NCBI RefSeq assembly: GCF_000280925.3 | Contig: NZ_CP012109.1 | Coordinates: 4,422,501 to 4,486,500, forward strand | Origin: Myxococcus hansupus | GTDB taxonomy: Bacteria > Myxococcota > Myxococcia > Myxococcales > Myxococcaceae | Direction: 5' to 3' | Length of the DNA: 64,000 nt | Shown: positions 1 to 9,204 of the stretch, piece by piece | How positions within the stretch are numbered: the stretch's first letter is position 1 | Layout: the number at the start of each line of letters is the position of its first letter | Made by a program: the position numbers and the translations under genes | Notes under the pieces: model-generated | What the model was told of the DNA's origin: nothing | What the model saw: the letters and a program-made list of their open reading frames with translations, nothing else | Databases searched by the model: none

Positions 1-156
1 GCGTGAGGCCGCGCGCACGGGCACCCAGGCGGAGGGCGCGGAGGACCGCGGTGGCGGCTCGGAAGCGGGGGCTGGCGTGGTGGAGGGATTCGAAGTGCAG
101 GCCGCGCCCAGGACGAGCAGCGGCACGGTGACGAGGCGTCGGACGAAGAGCGTCAT
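1..156 (-). CDS. Efflux periplasmic adaptor lipoprotein (N-terminal part only)
   Basis: Only the first 52 residues are visible; the gene runs off the left edge. The ATG at 156 overlaps the TGA of the TolC-like gene as ATGA, so the two are translationally coupled. The start MTLFVRRL is followed by a hydrophobic stretch and the lipobox LVLGAAC, then a Pro/Ser-rich linker and WVPVRAAS, the usual entry to the first beta-strand of HlyD/AcrA-type membrane-fusion proteins. With an outer-membrane channel directly upstream it is probably the adaptor of an RND or ABC efflux pump. The lipoprotein call is strong; the adaptor call rests on context and a few residues. Confidence 0.6.
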   Translation of the reverse strand, partial: MTLFVRRLVTVPLLVLGAACTSNPSTTPAPASEPPPRSSAPSAWVPVRAASR

Positions 157-1373
157 GGCAGAGCGGAAAGCAAGAGGTGGAGCCGCGCGGCGGCGAGCGA
201 GGCCTCGCTCCGGGCAAACGCGAGCCGCGCATGGGCGGCGGCACGGGCACGGCGGGCACGAAGAACATCGGGAAGCGTGCTCTGGCCCGCACGCAGCAGG
301 ACATCGGCCAGCCGCGCGGCCTCCTCGGCCGTGGGCACCAGGGACTTCTCGACGAGGGACAGTTGCGCGTCGGCGTGCTCGCGCTCGTGGAAGGCCAGCG
401 CCAGCTCGGCGGCGGCGCGCACCGCGGCCTCCTGCGCCTCGCCGTCCAGGCGCTCGGCCGCGGCCAGCAGGGCCCCGCGCTCGCGCTGCCCCGAATCGAA
501 CACGGGCGGCGTCACGCCCACCATCAACAGGCCACTGACGCCGCCGTAGTACTCGCGCACGCCCTGCGCGCCGAGCGTCACCTGCCAGCCTCGCGCGGCG
601 CGGACCTCCGCCGCCCGCGCCCGCTCCGCCGCGCCAAGCAGGCGCCGCGCCTCCGCCTCCGGCAACTCACCCGCGCGCGCCAGCCACCGTGCTTCCTCGG
701 AGGCAGGCGGCAGCGCCACCACCGGCAGGGCGTCCGCGGCCACCAGCGCCGCGGCGGGAGGACGGCCCAACAACACGGCCAGCGAGAGGCGCGCATGAGT
801 CACCTCGGCGTCCCGGGAGAGCCCGGCGAGCCGCGCCTCCGCCTCGAAGCCCTCCGCCTCCGCCAGCTCCAGCCGGGTGGCGCCGCCCAGGGCCAACGCC
901 TCCGCCACGGACTTCCGGAGCGTGCCCGCCAGCTCCGCCTCCTGCGCGGCCGAGGCAGCGGCTTGCTGCGCGGCCCACAGCGTCAGCCACGCCCGAGCCA
1001 CCTCCAGGCGCCGATCCAACAGCGCGGCCACGGCCTCCTTCTCCAGGGCGCGCGTCTCCGCACGGGCCGCGTCGCGCTGGGCGCCCGCGAGGTTCGACAG
1101 GAAGAGCGGCTGCTCCACCCCCACCGTCATTTCGAAACCCGGACCGTCGGGCTGGGCTCGGCGCCCGGGAATCACACTGAGCGTTGGGTTGGCGGCGAGC
1201 GCCGGCAGCCGCGTGTCCCAGACCCGCCGCGTCTCCACGGCGCGCGCCAGGCTGGCGGGCAGCGCCGCCTTCGCGGCCTGGGCCTGGGCCTCCTCGAAGG
1301 AGAGCGGCTGGGAGTCGGACGCGGGAGCCGCGGCGAGAAGCGTGACGAGGAGCACCCACATGATGCGGCGCAC
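153..1373 (-). CDS. TolC-like outer membrane efflux protein
   Basis: A 406-residue protein with a signal peptide (MRRIMWVLLVTLLAAAPA) and a long Ala/Leu/Arg/Glu-rich body of alternating helices typical of the outer-membrane efflux protein (OEP) family. These form the trimeric barrel and periplasmic tunnel of tripartite pumps or metal-efflux CusC/CzcC systems. The start is a GTG at 1373; an ATG four codons on (1361) is possible but would remove the positively charged n-region of the signal. It is coupled by ATGA to an adaptor lipoprotein, so the pair should be the first two genes of a pump operon. The substrate cannot be told from the sequence. Confidence 0.85.
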   Translation of the reverse strand: MRRIMWVLLVTLLAAAPASDSQPLSFEEAQAQAAKAALPASLARAVETRRVWDTRLPALAANPTLSVIPGRRAQPDGPGFEMTVGVEQPLFLSNLAGAQRDAARAETRALEKEAVAALLDRRLEVARAWLTLWAAQQAAASAAQEAELAGTLRKSVAEALALGGATRLELAEAEGFEAEARLAGLSRDAEVTHARLSLAVLLGRPPAAALVAADALPVVALPPASEEARWLARAGELPEAEARRLLGAAERARAAEVRAARGWQVTLGAQGVREYYGGVSGLLMVGVTPPVFDSGQRERGALLAAAERLDGEAQEAAVRAAAELALAFHEREHADAQLSLVEKSLVPTAEEAARLADVLLRAGQSTLPDVLRARRARAAAHARLAFARSEASLAAARLHLLLSALP

Positions 1374-1433
1374 CCTAGAGAGGGCGCGCCCACGCCGCTT
1401 GAGGGCATCCTGAGAAGATTCTCAGACAGCCCC

Positions 1434-2546
1434 TCAGCGGGGGTTGCTGCCGCGCAACACCGCCGCCTGCCGGCACGCCACCAGCAGCATCACCGAGAAG
1501 GTCGCCACCAGCACGACCAGCTCCTCCCAGTCCGCCAGCGGGTCCTCGTTCTCATTGAGCAGCGCCAGGCTCAGCAGGCACAGCACCAGGTGCACGGAGA
1601 ACACGGGCAAGGAGGCGCGGCCCAGTGCCTCCAGCACACGCGGGCGCAGCCAGCGGAACACCTTGGGGCTGAACCAGCTCACTAGCAGCGCCAGGGCCAG
1701 GAAGTTCACCAGCCGCACCGGCGCCAGGGTCCACTTGTCGATGAGCGCCCCGTACACCCCGAAGTCGATGTTGAAGATGCCCACCTGGTAGCGCATCAGC
1801 AGCAACGCCACGCTCACCAGCAGGGCCCCCCCGAGGAGCGCGGGCGACACGTCGTCGCGCTTCTCCGGCGCCGACACGCGGCTCACGCCCAGCCACACCC
1901 CCAGCACCCAGAGGAACTGCCACGCGAAGAGGTCAAAGGACCCCGACAGCTCGATGCGCAGCGGCGGCCACGGCAGCACGGGGATGAACACCAGGAAGTC
2001 GTAGAGCGCGCGCTTCAGGCCCAACTGCGCCGACATCCAGACCAGCCCGCTCACACACAGAATCCGCGTCCACCCCAGCGTGCGCGAGCCCAGCAGAATC
2101 CACGGCGTCAACAGCAGCAGCACGACATAGAGCGGCAGGATGTCGAGCAGCGGCGGACAGTAGAGCAGGAACAGGCTGCTCCAGAGGGCGGTGACGGGGT
2201 CCTCGTGGAAGAAGGCCAGCAGGTTGTGGATGGCGGGACGGTGCGTCATCACGCCCAGCGAGCCGATGACGGCGAACGCGAACGCCAACAACGCCACGTG
2301 ATAACCGTAGACCTTGAGCGCCCGCTGCCAGAGGCTGCGCCACAGGACGTTGGCGTCCGCGTCCTCGACCTTCCGGGCGTACACCACGCCGACGAGGAAC
2401 GCGGACAGGAACACGAACCCCTCGGCGGCCGAGACGAAGCCAAAGGGCTGATTGCTGAGCGTATTCAGGCGGGTCGGCAGATGCGTCAGCGTCATCAAGA
2501 CGAGCAACACGCCACGCAAGCTGTCGAACTCGGGTCTGCGATTCAT
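1434..2546 (-). CDS. OpgC family membrane acyltransferase-like protein
   Basis: About 370 residues with around ten hydrophobic segments. The N-terminus MNRRPEFDSLRGVLLVLM, then LTHLP and FGFVSAAEGFVFLSAF, carries the hallmarks of the OpgC family, integral inner-membrane proteins related to acyltransferase 3 that succinylate periplasmic glucans in enterobacteria. The substrate in a myxobacterium is unknown. The reading frame is open 25 codons further upstream, but the ATG at 2546 is chosen because family members begin just before the E-F-D-S-L-R-G motif. It stands alone, with 60 bases separating it from the efflux gene. Confidence 0.8.
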   Translation of the reverse strand: MNRRPEFDSLRGVLLVLMTLTHLPTRLNTLSNQPFGFVSAAEGFVFLSAFLVGVVYARKVEDADANVLWRSLWQRALKVYGYHVALLAFAFAVIGSLGVMTHRPAIHNLLAFFHEDPVTALWSSLFLLYCPPLLDILPLYVVLLLLTPWILLGSRTLGWTRILCVSGLVWMSAQLGLKRALYDFLVFIPVLPWPPLRIELSGSFDLFAWQFLWVLGVWLGVSRVSAPEKRDDVSPALLGGALLVSVALLLMRYQVGIFNIDFGVYGALIDKWTLAPVRLVNFLALALLVSWFSPKVFRWLRPRVLEALGRASLPVFSVHLVLCLLSLALLNENEDPLADWEELVVLVATFSVMLLVACRQAAVLRGSNPR

Positions 2547-2712
2547 GAGGACGAAGGTCGGCTCGGCGGGGGCTCGGGTCAGGTGGGGCGTCGAGGATGC
2601 CCTCGACGGAGAATTCCACACACTGCATAGCCCATTCCGCCGGCCAAGTCCCCGGGCGGCCCCCTGTGTCAGCAGGCAGACGGCCCATCCACCCGTCGTC
2701 TGGCCGCCTGCG

Positions 2713-3777
2713 TCATGGGAGCCGTTCGAGGAGCCTGCGCACCGAGTCTCGCCCCGGCCCGGACGACGTGTCCGTCACGCGCCGCAGCATCTCCTTCACC
2801 CGGCTCAGCGTCGCCAGCTCCACGTCTTCCAGCGCGGACAAGGCGGCCTCCTGCTGCTCCGGGGCCTCCACCGCGCGCAGTTGGAACTCCAGGAGCGCCA
2901 CCACCGCCGGGGATGACGCATCGAGCCGAAGGAGCGCCACGGCCGCGCACGCCGCCACGGAGGGGTTCGTGTCCTGAAGCCGGCCGCTGACGCGCTCGAG
3001 GACGTCCGGGGACGCAGGCCCCGTGAGGCCCAGCAACGTGAGCGCCTCCACGCGAATGGCGGGCTCCCCCTCCTTCACCGCGCGATGGAGTGACGCCTCC
3101 AACCCCGGCAGCGCGGGCAGCGGCGCGCCCTTGCGACGGGCATCCTCGACCAGGCTCCGCAGCGCCGTCAGGGCCAGGTAGAGCCGCGCGCCTTCCACGG
3201 TGCGCACCTGCTCCAGGAGCGCGGGGGTGGCCACGCCGGGCGCCAGGGACGCCAACGCGCCCAGCGACTCCAACGCCGCGCCCGCCACGTCCTCCTCGTC
3301 CTGCAACATGGGAACGAGTCGAGGCAGCAGGGGAACCGCGGCCTCCCCCACCCGGCCCACGGCGCCCGCCGCCGCGCGCCGGACGGAGGCCCGCCCGTGG
3401 CCCAGCGCCGCTTCCAATGCCGCGCACTGGCCGGGCGCCACCCGGCACACATTGGCCAACACCAGGGCGGCGTCCTCCACCGCCGGGCTCGCGACATCGA
3501 CGGTGGCCAGGGCCGCCGTCACCGCCCGCATCGCCGCGTCCGCGAGGCGCACCGGCGGTGGCCACCAGGCGGACTGCAACAACGAGAGAATGGCTCCCAC
3601 CGCCGCGCCGGGTTGGCCCAGGGCATCCAGGAGGGATTGGGCCGTCCGCTCGCGCAGCGCCTCATCCTCCGCGCCCAAGGCGTCCCCCAGACCTTCCACG
3701 GCCCTCTCACGCTCCGACGCCGACGGCGAGGAGAGGAGGACGACCCATTCATCGGCAGACCGGACGCGATTCGCCAC
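2713..3777 (-). CDS. HEAT-repeat protein
   Basis: 354 residues made almost entirely of paired short helices rich in Ala, Leu and Val, in units of about 35-40 residues such as ASVRRAAAGAVGRVGEAAVP and AIRVEALTLLGLTGPASPDV. This is the HEAT/armadillo pattern, an alpha-solenoid used for protein-protein contacts. No signal peptide or membrane segment is seen, so it is probably cytoplasmic. The start is GTG at 3777, preceded by GAGGAG seven bases upstream. There is no catalytic motif and the neighbours do not reveal a partner, so the function is unknown. Confidence 0.75.
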   Translation of the reverse strand: MANRVRSADEWVVLLSSPSASERERAVEGLGDALGAEDEALRERTAQSLLDALGQPGAAVGAILSLLQSAWWPPPVRLADAAMRAVTAALATVDVASPAVEDAALVLANVCRVAPGQCAALEAALGHGRASVRRAAAGAVGRVGEAAVPLLPRLVPMLQDEEDVAGAALESLGALASLAPGVATPALLEQVRTVEGARLYLALTALRSLVEDARRKGAPLPALPGLEASLHRAVKEGEPAIRVEALTLLGLTGPASPDVLERVSGRLQDTNPSVAACAAVALLRLDASSPAVVALLEFQLRAVEAPEQQEAALSALEDVELATLSRVKEMLRRVTDTSSGPGRDSVRRLLERLP

Positions 3778-3958
3778 GGCAGGCTCCTCACTAGACGTTC
3801 GACACCGAGCCAGCCGCGACCCGGTGGGTGACGGACGATCATCCCGTCAGGCCCACCGGTTTCCAAGGAAGAGGCGCTCCCAGGACGGCCCTTGTCGACG
3901 CGCGGCTGACACACGGCACGGCACGCGGCTTCCGCTTCGTGCGGGTTGATACACTCAG

Positions 3959-3971
3959 TGTCTCTGAGACA
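3959..3971. promoter_or_regulatory. Short inverted repeat TGTCTC-T-GAGACA
   Basis: A perfect 6-base inverted repeat with a one-base spacer lies about 97 bases upstream of the secreted-protein gene at 4068, in the divergent intergenic region. It follows a weak -35-like TTGATA at 3946-3951. It could be an operator, but such a short palindrome can arise by chance and no regulator is adjacent. Confidence 0.25.
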
Positions 3972-4067
3972 TGGGGAATGGCACACCCATACGCCCTGTA
4001 ACTGACTAGGCTGCGCGCACCACCTTCGCCCCTCACGGCCCGGTACGCCGGGCACAGGAGACACTGG

Positions 4068-5411
4068 ATGCGCGCTTCCAAGAATCCCCAGCGCTGGCTT
4101 CACACGGCCCTGCTCTGCGCCCTTTCGTGGAGCGGACAGGCCCTGGCCAGCAGCCCGGAGCTGTCCGCCGGCGCCGGCGTGAAAACGCGGCCTCACCCCA
4201 AGAACGCGAAGGCCTTGAAGCAGACCGCCGCGGACCCGCACCTCATCCCGCCGCCCCTGCCCGCCTGTCCGGGGATGATCGACAACGCGACCGTCCGGCT
4301 CGGGGTCGCGCCCGAAGGACACTTGAACATCCCCTGCCCCACCAACCCCGTCTCCAGCGGCACGCACGGAACGAGCTGGATTGGCCTGCGCTACCTGCCC
4401 ACGAACGGCGAGGCCGCGGCCCCCGGGAGCCCTTGTGAGGGCTGGGGCGTCGCGAGCGCCGACCTGGGGGTCTCCGGCTTCAGCTCCGCGGACTGCGGCG
4501 CCCACAACGTCACCGTGGAGATCAACGCGCCTTCGCCCATCTCCACCATGTCCGTGGTCCGCGTGGGCAACACGTTCCGCGTGACGCACATCTACACGCC
4601 GACGTCGCTCACGAACTTCCTGTATCAGGTGAACGTCCTCATCGAGAACATCGGCACGGTGAACGTCGCCGACCTGCGCTACACGCGCGGCATCGACTAC
4701 GACATCCTGCCCAACACCTTCTCCGAGTACGTCACCATCGCGGGCACCGCGGGCAACCCCTGGGTGGTGGGCGCGGTCGACAACAACTTCGTCTCGTTGG
4801 ATCCGCTGGCCCCCAACTTCCCCCTCATGGGCGGCGTGGGTGACTTCACCAACCTGGGCCCGGGCGACCTGGGCGCGCAGATCGACTTCAAGCTGGGCGC
4901 GCTCGCTCCGGGCGAGGTCCGCTCCTTCCGCACGTTCTACGGCGCGGCGGGCAACCATGCGGATGCGGTCAACGCGCTCGCGGCGGTGGGGGCGAGCACG
5001 TACTCGCTGGCCAAGGGAAACTGGAACGGCTCCGGAAACCCGCTGAGCCCCTCGGGCGCGCCCACGGGGACCTTCGCCGCCACCACGGGACAGCCCAACA
5101 CCTTCATGTTCGGCTTCCGTCCTCCCGAGACGCCGTCGCACTGCACGGTGGAATGCCCGGGCGTCCTGTCCCACGGCGTCTACACGGTGGACCGCGCGGG
5201 CGCGGCGGACCGCTGCGTCGTCAACGGCCAGTACGACAACCGCGTGGTCGCCGTCACCACGCTCCACGGTGAGCGCGTCGAGTTCTCCTGCATGGACTAC
5301 GGCAGCCCGTACGGCAATCCCTGCAACATCGTCCCCGGCGCCGACACCTGCAACCTGACGGTGTTCCAGAAGCTGTGCAGCAGCCCGACATTCGCGCAGT
5401 ACTGTCTCTAG
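4068..5411 (+). CDS. Secreted hypothetical protein with Cys-rich C-terminus
   Basis: 447 residues beginning with a clear signal peptide (MRASKNPQRW, then LLCALSWSGQALA). The body is rich in Thr, Asn, Gly and Val, suggesting a beta-sandwich; it includes a stretch like an extracellular adhesion or DUF11-type domain (VNVLIENIGTVNVADLRYTR). The last 75 residues hold about nine cysteines, and the protein ends in YCL. The start ATG follows a CAGGAGAC ribosome-binding site. It probably acts outside the cell or at the surface. No family was recognised. The gene at 5447 follows 35 bases later on the same strand and may be cotranscribed. Confidence 0.7.
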   Translation: MRASKNPQRWLHTALLCALSWSGQALASSPELSAGAGVKTRPHPKNAKALKQTAADPHLIPPPLPACPGMIDNATVRLGVAPEGHLNIPCPTNPVSSGTHGTSWIGLRYLPTNGEAAAPGSPCEGWGVASADLGVSGFSSADCGAHNVTVEINAPSPISTMSVVRVGNTFRVTHIYTPTSLTNFLYQVNVLIENIGTVNVADLRYTRGIDYDILPNTFSEYVTIAGTAGNPWVVGAVDNNFVSLDPLAPNFPLMGGVGDFTNLGPGDLGAQIDFKLGALAPGEVRSFRTFYGAAGNHADAVNALAAVGASTYSLAKGNWNGSGNPLSPSGAPTGTFAATTGQPNTFMFGFRPPETPSHCTVECPGVLSHGVYTVDRAGAADRCVVNGQYDNRVVAVTTLHGERVEFSCMDYGSPYGNPCNIVPGADTCNLTVFQKLCSSPTFAQYCL

Positions 5412-5446
5412 TTCGAGTTTCACCCACCCTGGTTGGGAGTGGAGAC

Positions 5447-6627
5447 ATGCGTCTGAGCGTGCAGCGTGTTCGAGGAAGCGTGTCGCGAGTGCTGGTCTGG
5501 TTCGCCAGCATCCTGGTCGTGCTCGTCGTCGTCGCCTTGATCGCGTTCGACATGTTCATACGCTCGCGATACGAGCCCACGCTGGACGCGATGAGACAGG
5601 ACGTCACGGCGCAGGTGGACCTGTTCTGCGACGAGCAGACGCAGCTCGCCGCCGACCCGTGGTTCCACGAGCCTCGCGTCGAGGGTGACGCGGGCCCGGT
5701 GCTCAACGCCTGGGTGCAGTGGGAGGACGCGGGCCCGTCGATGCCCGCGGACTCACCGCTCCAGCTCCCCGCCCACTTGAAGGAGAAGAAGACGCTGGAC
5801 GAATGGTTCGCCGCGGCCCCGGACCTGTCTTCGCTGCGCTTCGAGTGGATGCGCGAGCTTCAGCGCTTCGACCGGTGGGACACCGTGCGGAACCTCCCGT
5901 TCCAGCATGAGACTCCGTACAACATGATGACGGCGCCGGTGCCCAACTTCATCGCTCTGTTGGAGTGGTCCAAGTTCCGGCTGCTCCACGGCGTCAAGAC
6001 GGGGCAGCCCCTGGAGGCGGCCCGGGACGTGCGCCATCTCGCGTGGCTGTCGTACCGGACGGACAGCCTGCTCGGCGCGATGATTGCCTACGCCCTGCTG
6101 GGGCAGGAGCACAAGGCGCACGCGCTGATGGAGCAGCCCCCGGCGGAGTGGAAACCGATGAGCGAGGCGCAGCGTGGGCGCATGCGCGCCGTGGTCTGGG
6201 CGAGCATGTCGTTCGCCAGCATCGTCTCGCCCGTGGAGGTGGCCCGGAAGGCCCGAAGCTGTGGTTCGGCCATCACCCGCTGCATCGGGCTGGTCGAGGC
6301 CAGCAACCTGGCGAGGTATCTCCAGCCCATCGCCGAGCCGTCCTTCCGCGCGGCCTACGCGGAGCTCCAGAAAGAGCTGGCCACGCCCTGCCCCAGCTCC
6401 ATGCTGACGATGGTGTGGGAGCACGGCGTCACCATCGATGACCGCCAGCCCCCGGGCAGCGCCATGCCCGACCCGCCGACGTGGATGCGCAGCCTTCCCG
6501 ACGCTATGCGGGCAAGCACATCGCCGGAACACTCCTGGCGCTCGTCGGCCAGAAACTCGACCCGCTCAAGATGCTGACCCAGACGCCCGCCGCCGTGACG
6601 CCAGGCTCCGCCGAAACCGAGCCCTGA
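5447..6627 (+). CDS. Membrane-anchored hypothetical protein, frameshifted near its C-terminus
   Basis: The start ATG at 5447 follows GGGAGTGGAGAC. Residues 16-36 form one membrane helix (VWFASILVVLVVVALIAF); the rest is probably periplasmic and helical. As read, the frame stops at 6577 after an Arg/Ser-rich tail unlike the rest. Shifting by one base near 6499 restores a natural ending, RRYAGKHIAGTLLALVGQ... to ...GSAETEP and a stop at 6627; adding one C in the run at 6497-6499 would do this. The restored protein would have 393 residues. The family is unknown. The frameshift could be real or a base-calling error. Confidence 0.65.
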
Positions 6628-6669
6628 GTCGGGTGGGGTTCAAGGTGAGGGCGTCCAGCGGCACGCGGC

Positions 6670-7911
6670 TCACGCCTTCATGCTCGACGGCGGTGGCGCA
6701 TCCGGCATGCGCCTTCGCCGGAGGGACGCGGCCACCAGCAACGCGATGCCGGACGCCGCAACGCCGCTGGCGAAGGGCGCACCCGGTCCCAACCGAGCGA
6801 AGAGGAAGCCGCTCCACACGGGCCCCACGACGCGCGCGAGCCCGCCCGCAGACTGCACCACGCCCAGCACGCCGCCGCGCAGCTCGCGCCCCGCGAAGCC
6901 CGAGGCGAGGCTCGCCACCAACGGCTGCAACAACCCCGTGCCCGAGCCCACCAACACCATGGCCAGCACCAGCATGGCGCCATGGTTCGCCGCCGCGATG
7001 AGCGCCAGGCCCGTCCCCATGCAGGTGGCGCCCACCAGCACCAGCGACGTGTCCCGAAACCGCCGCGTCAGCCAGCCAATGACGAAGGCCTGAAGGACGA
7101 ACGTCACCAGTCCCATCAACGCGAACAGGCGCCCCACCTCGAGCTCGCCCCAACCAAACCGGGCCTGGGCCAGCAGCCCCAACGACACCTGGAGGTTCGT
7201 CATGCCAATGAACACCAGGAACATCAGCGCCAACACCGCGCCCAGGCCGGGACGGGCCAACACCTCCGGCAAGCGAACACGGGGACGTCCCGCCGCCGAA
7301 GGGTCCGTCGACCCGGGACGGTGCGTCTCCGGAAAGAAGAAGAACACGCCCAGCATCGCCGCCGCCGCGAGCACCGCGCCCGCCAGCGGTGGCGCCCACG
7401 CGCCCCACACGTGGAGCACGCTGCCAATGACGGGCCCCAGCACCATCCCCAGGCCAATGCCCGCGCCCACGCGTCCCATGCCCGCCGCGCGGCCGTGCTC
7501 GTCCGTCACGTCCGCCACCGCCGCCTGACACGCCGCCAGGTTGCCCGCCGTGGCCCCCGCGAGCAGCCGTGACGCGAACAGCAACGGCAGCAGCCGCACA
7601 TGGGTGGAATAGGCAAACAGCGCCATGGAGAGCGCATTGCCCAGCAGGCTCAACAGGATGACGGGCCGCCGCCCCACGCGGTCCGACAGCCGGCCCAGGA
7701 TGGGCGAGGCGATGAGCTGCGCGAGCGAGAAGAGCGCCAGCAACACCCCCGCCGTGGTGGCCGTGCCCCCCATGGACTCCACATAGAAAGGCAGCAGCGG
7801 GATGATGAGACCGAAGCCCACCAGGTCCAGGAACACCGTGACGAAGACGAGCGCGCGGACCCGTCGCTGCACGTTCCGGGGTGCGGGGGAGTTCCAGGCG
7901 GGCGAAGGCAT
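6670..7911 (-). CDS. MFS drug-efflux transporter, TetA-like
   Basis: 413 residues with about 12 membrane helices. The major-facilitator motif A follows the second helix as GRLSDRVGRRPVILLSL, and the start VFLDLVGFGLIIPLLPFYVE is typical of the DHA1 subgroup (TetA, multidrug exporters). It is expected to be a proton-coupled inner-membrane exporter. It is convergent with the frameshifted gene on its left and divergent from the small Cys-rich protein on its right. The substrate cannot be assigned; no TetR-type repressor lies beside it. Confidence 0.87.
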   Translation of the reverse strand: MPSPAWNSPAPRNVQRRVRALVFVTVFLDLVGFGLIIPLLPFYVESMGGTATTAGVLLALFSLAQLIASPILGRLSDRVGRRPVILLSLLGNALSMALFAYSTHVRLLPLLFASRLLAGATAGNLAACQAAVADVTDEHGRAAGMGRVGAGIGLGMVLGPVIGSVLHVWGAWAPPLAGAVLAAAAMLGVFFFFPETHRPGSTDPSAAGRPRVRLPEVLARPGLGAVLALMFLVFIGMTNLQVSLGLLAQARFGWGELEVGRLFALMGLVTFVLQAFVIGWLTRRFRDTSLVLVGATCMGTGLALIAAANHGAMLVLAMVLVGSGTGLLQPLVASLASGFAGRELRGGVLGVVQSAGGLARVVGPVWSGFLFARLGPGAPFASGVAASGIALLVAASLRRRRMPDAPPPSSMKA

Positions 7912-8057
7912 GCACCCGATGATTCACGGCCGGACGCGCCAGGGGAACAGGATTCGTGGCCGCGGGCATCGTCAGATACAGCCGTGTTAATGTCGACATC
8001 CCCGAAACTCCCGCACATTCCTGTGGGGACCGTCCGGGGCGCGAAAGGCTTTCCACC

Positions 8058-8456
8058 ATGTCATCCCGCCGACACAGTCTGTCTTGGGGCGTCGCCCTGC
8101 TGCTGACCCTCGCCGCCAGCGCCGCGGGCGCCACCGAGCCCACCGCATCTCCGGCCGTCCTCGCGGAGCAGTCCGCGTGTTCGCAGGAGCTGCAGTCCGA
8201 TGCCAGGAACACCGAGGGCGACGTGTCCGGCCTCGTCTGCGTCAGCGTCCGGTGCAGCTCCGACCAGGACTGCGTGCAGGCCTGTCCCTCCGCCAGGACG
8301 GCGACGTGCTCGCGCAACGCCTGCAGCTACACCTACGGCGGCGGTGGCGGAGGCCCTGGCGGCCCGACCTGCCCCTCCACGCGGTGCATGTATGACGAAG
8401 ACTGCGTGTGCCGGGGCGTGCAGGGTTACTGCAACGTCCGCGCGTGCGCCTACTGA
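8058..8456 (+). CDS. Small secreted Cys-rich protein
   Basis: 132 residues: a signal peptide (VALLLTLAASAAGA), a short Ser/Glu region, then two cysteine clusters (CVSVRCSSDQDCVQAC and CPSTRCMYDEDCVCRG) joined by a Gly-rich linker (GGGGGGPGG). The two clusters resemble each other (C-x3-RC-x4-DC), so this is a duplicated disulfide-rich mini-domain, as in many small myxobacterial exported proteins. The ATG at 8058 is chosen because the longer frame upstream lacks signal character. The role is unknown; it could be structural, inhibitory or toxic. Confidence 0.7.
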   Translation: MSSRRHSLSWGVALLLTLAASAAGATEPTASPAVLAEQSACSQELQSDARNTEGDVSGLVCVSVRCSSDQDCVQACPSARTATCSRNACSYTYGGGGGGPGGPTCPSTRCMYDEDCVCRGVQGYCNVRACAY

Positions 8457-8487
8457 GCGTCGCGTCCGTCACGTGAGTTCCCGGGCC

Positions 8488-8510
8488 CGGGGCTTGGTTA
8501 CAACGCCCCG
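8488..8510. terminator. Weak GC-rich hairpin between convergent genes
   Basis: CGGGGC and GCCCCG form a 6-base stem around an 11-base loop, between the stop of the Cys-rich protein and the convergent stop of the TetR gene. There is no U-tract. Location is the main support. Confidence 0.3.
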
Positions 8511-8532
8511 CCCCGCGCTCGTGGAACACGCC

Positions 8533-9183
8533 TCAGCGCTTGCGTGCCGCCGGCTTGCGCGCCGGCCTGGGCGACAGCAGGTCCTCGAAGAGGGAGAACA
8601 CCTGCTCCGCCCCCTCCTCCAGCGCGGCGGCTCCGCGCCCGGCCCACTGTTCGAGCAGCCACCCATCCGTGGCCTGGCCAATGCCCATGAGTGACGCCAG
8701 CAGCAGCGTCTCGGGCACATCGCCGCGCACCGCGCCCACCTCGCGCCCGTCCTCCAGCACGCGCTGGAACCACGCCACCAGCGGCCCTTCGAAGCGGCCC
8801 CAGGTGTCCTGGAGCTTCGGATGGCTTCGTGCCTGAGACAGGCCCCGAAGCAGTCGGGCCGACCGCGCGTCCTCCATGACGAAGGCCACGGCCGCGAAAT
8901 AACGCTCACGCAACGTGCGCCAGAACGCCTCCGCGCGGGCGGGCGCCTCCCATGCGCCGAACCGCCGCGCCAGGGCGTCCAGCATCTCGCCCATCACGGC
9001 GGCATACAGGTCGTCCTTGCTCTCGAAGTAGTAATACGCGACGCCCTTGGAGAACCCCGCCCGCTCCAGGATGCGGTTGTACGAGGCCCCGTCGAAGCCA
9101 TGCTCCGCGAACTCCTCCGCCGCCACGGCGAGGAGTGTCTGTCGGCGTTCGGGGTCGAGCCTGCTGGACCTGGGACGGGGCAT
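8533..9183 (-). CDS. TetR/AcrR family transcriptional regulator
   Basis: 216 residues. The N-terminal helix-turn-helix is clear: RRQTLLAVAAEEFAEHGFDG, then RILERAGFSKGVAYYYFESK and DDLYAAV, the standard TetR DNA-binding domain (residues about 12-60). The variable C-terminal domain should bind a small ligand. It lies 21 bases downstream of the Rieske oxygenase gene on the same strand, so the two form an operon. A 15-base palindrome just upstream of the oxygenase (10228-10242) is the likely operator, giving autorepression relieved by the oxygenase substrate or product. Confidence 0.9.
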   Translation of the reverse strand: MPRPRSSRLDPERRQTLLAVAAEEFAEHGFDGASYNRILERAGFSKGVAYYYFESKDDLYAAVMGEMLDALARRFGAWEAPARAEAFWRTLRERYFAAVAFVMEDARSARLLRGLSQARSHPKLQDTWGRFEGPLVAWFQRVLEDGREVGAVRGDVPETLLLASLMGIGQATDGWLLEQWAGRGAAALEEGAEQVFSLFEDLLSPRPARKPAARKR

Positions 9184-9204
9184 GGGACGCGGAGCTTCTC
9201 TCTA

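Noticed and set aside
3519-5423. A 634-codon minus-strand frame across the HEAT-repeat and secreted-protein genes.
   Set aside because: It crosses two well-supported genes and the intergenic region without any family signal.
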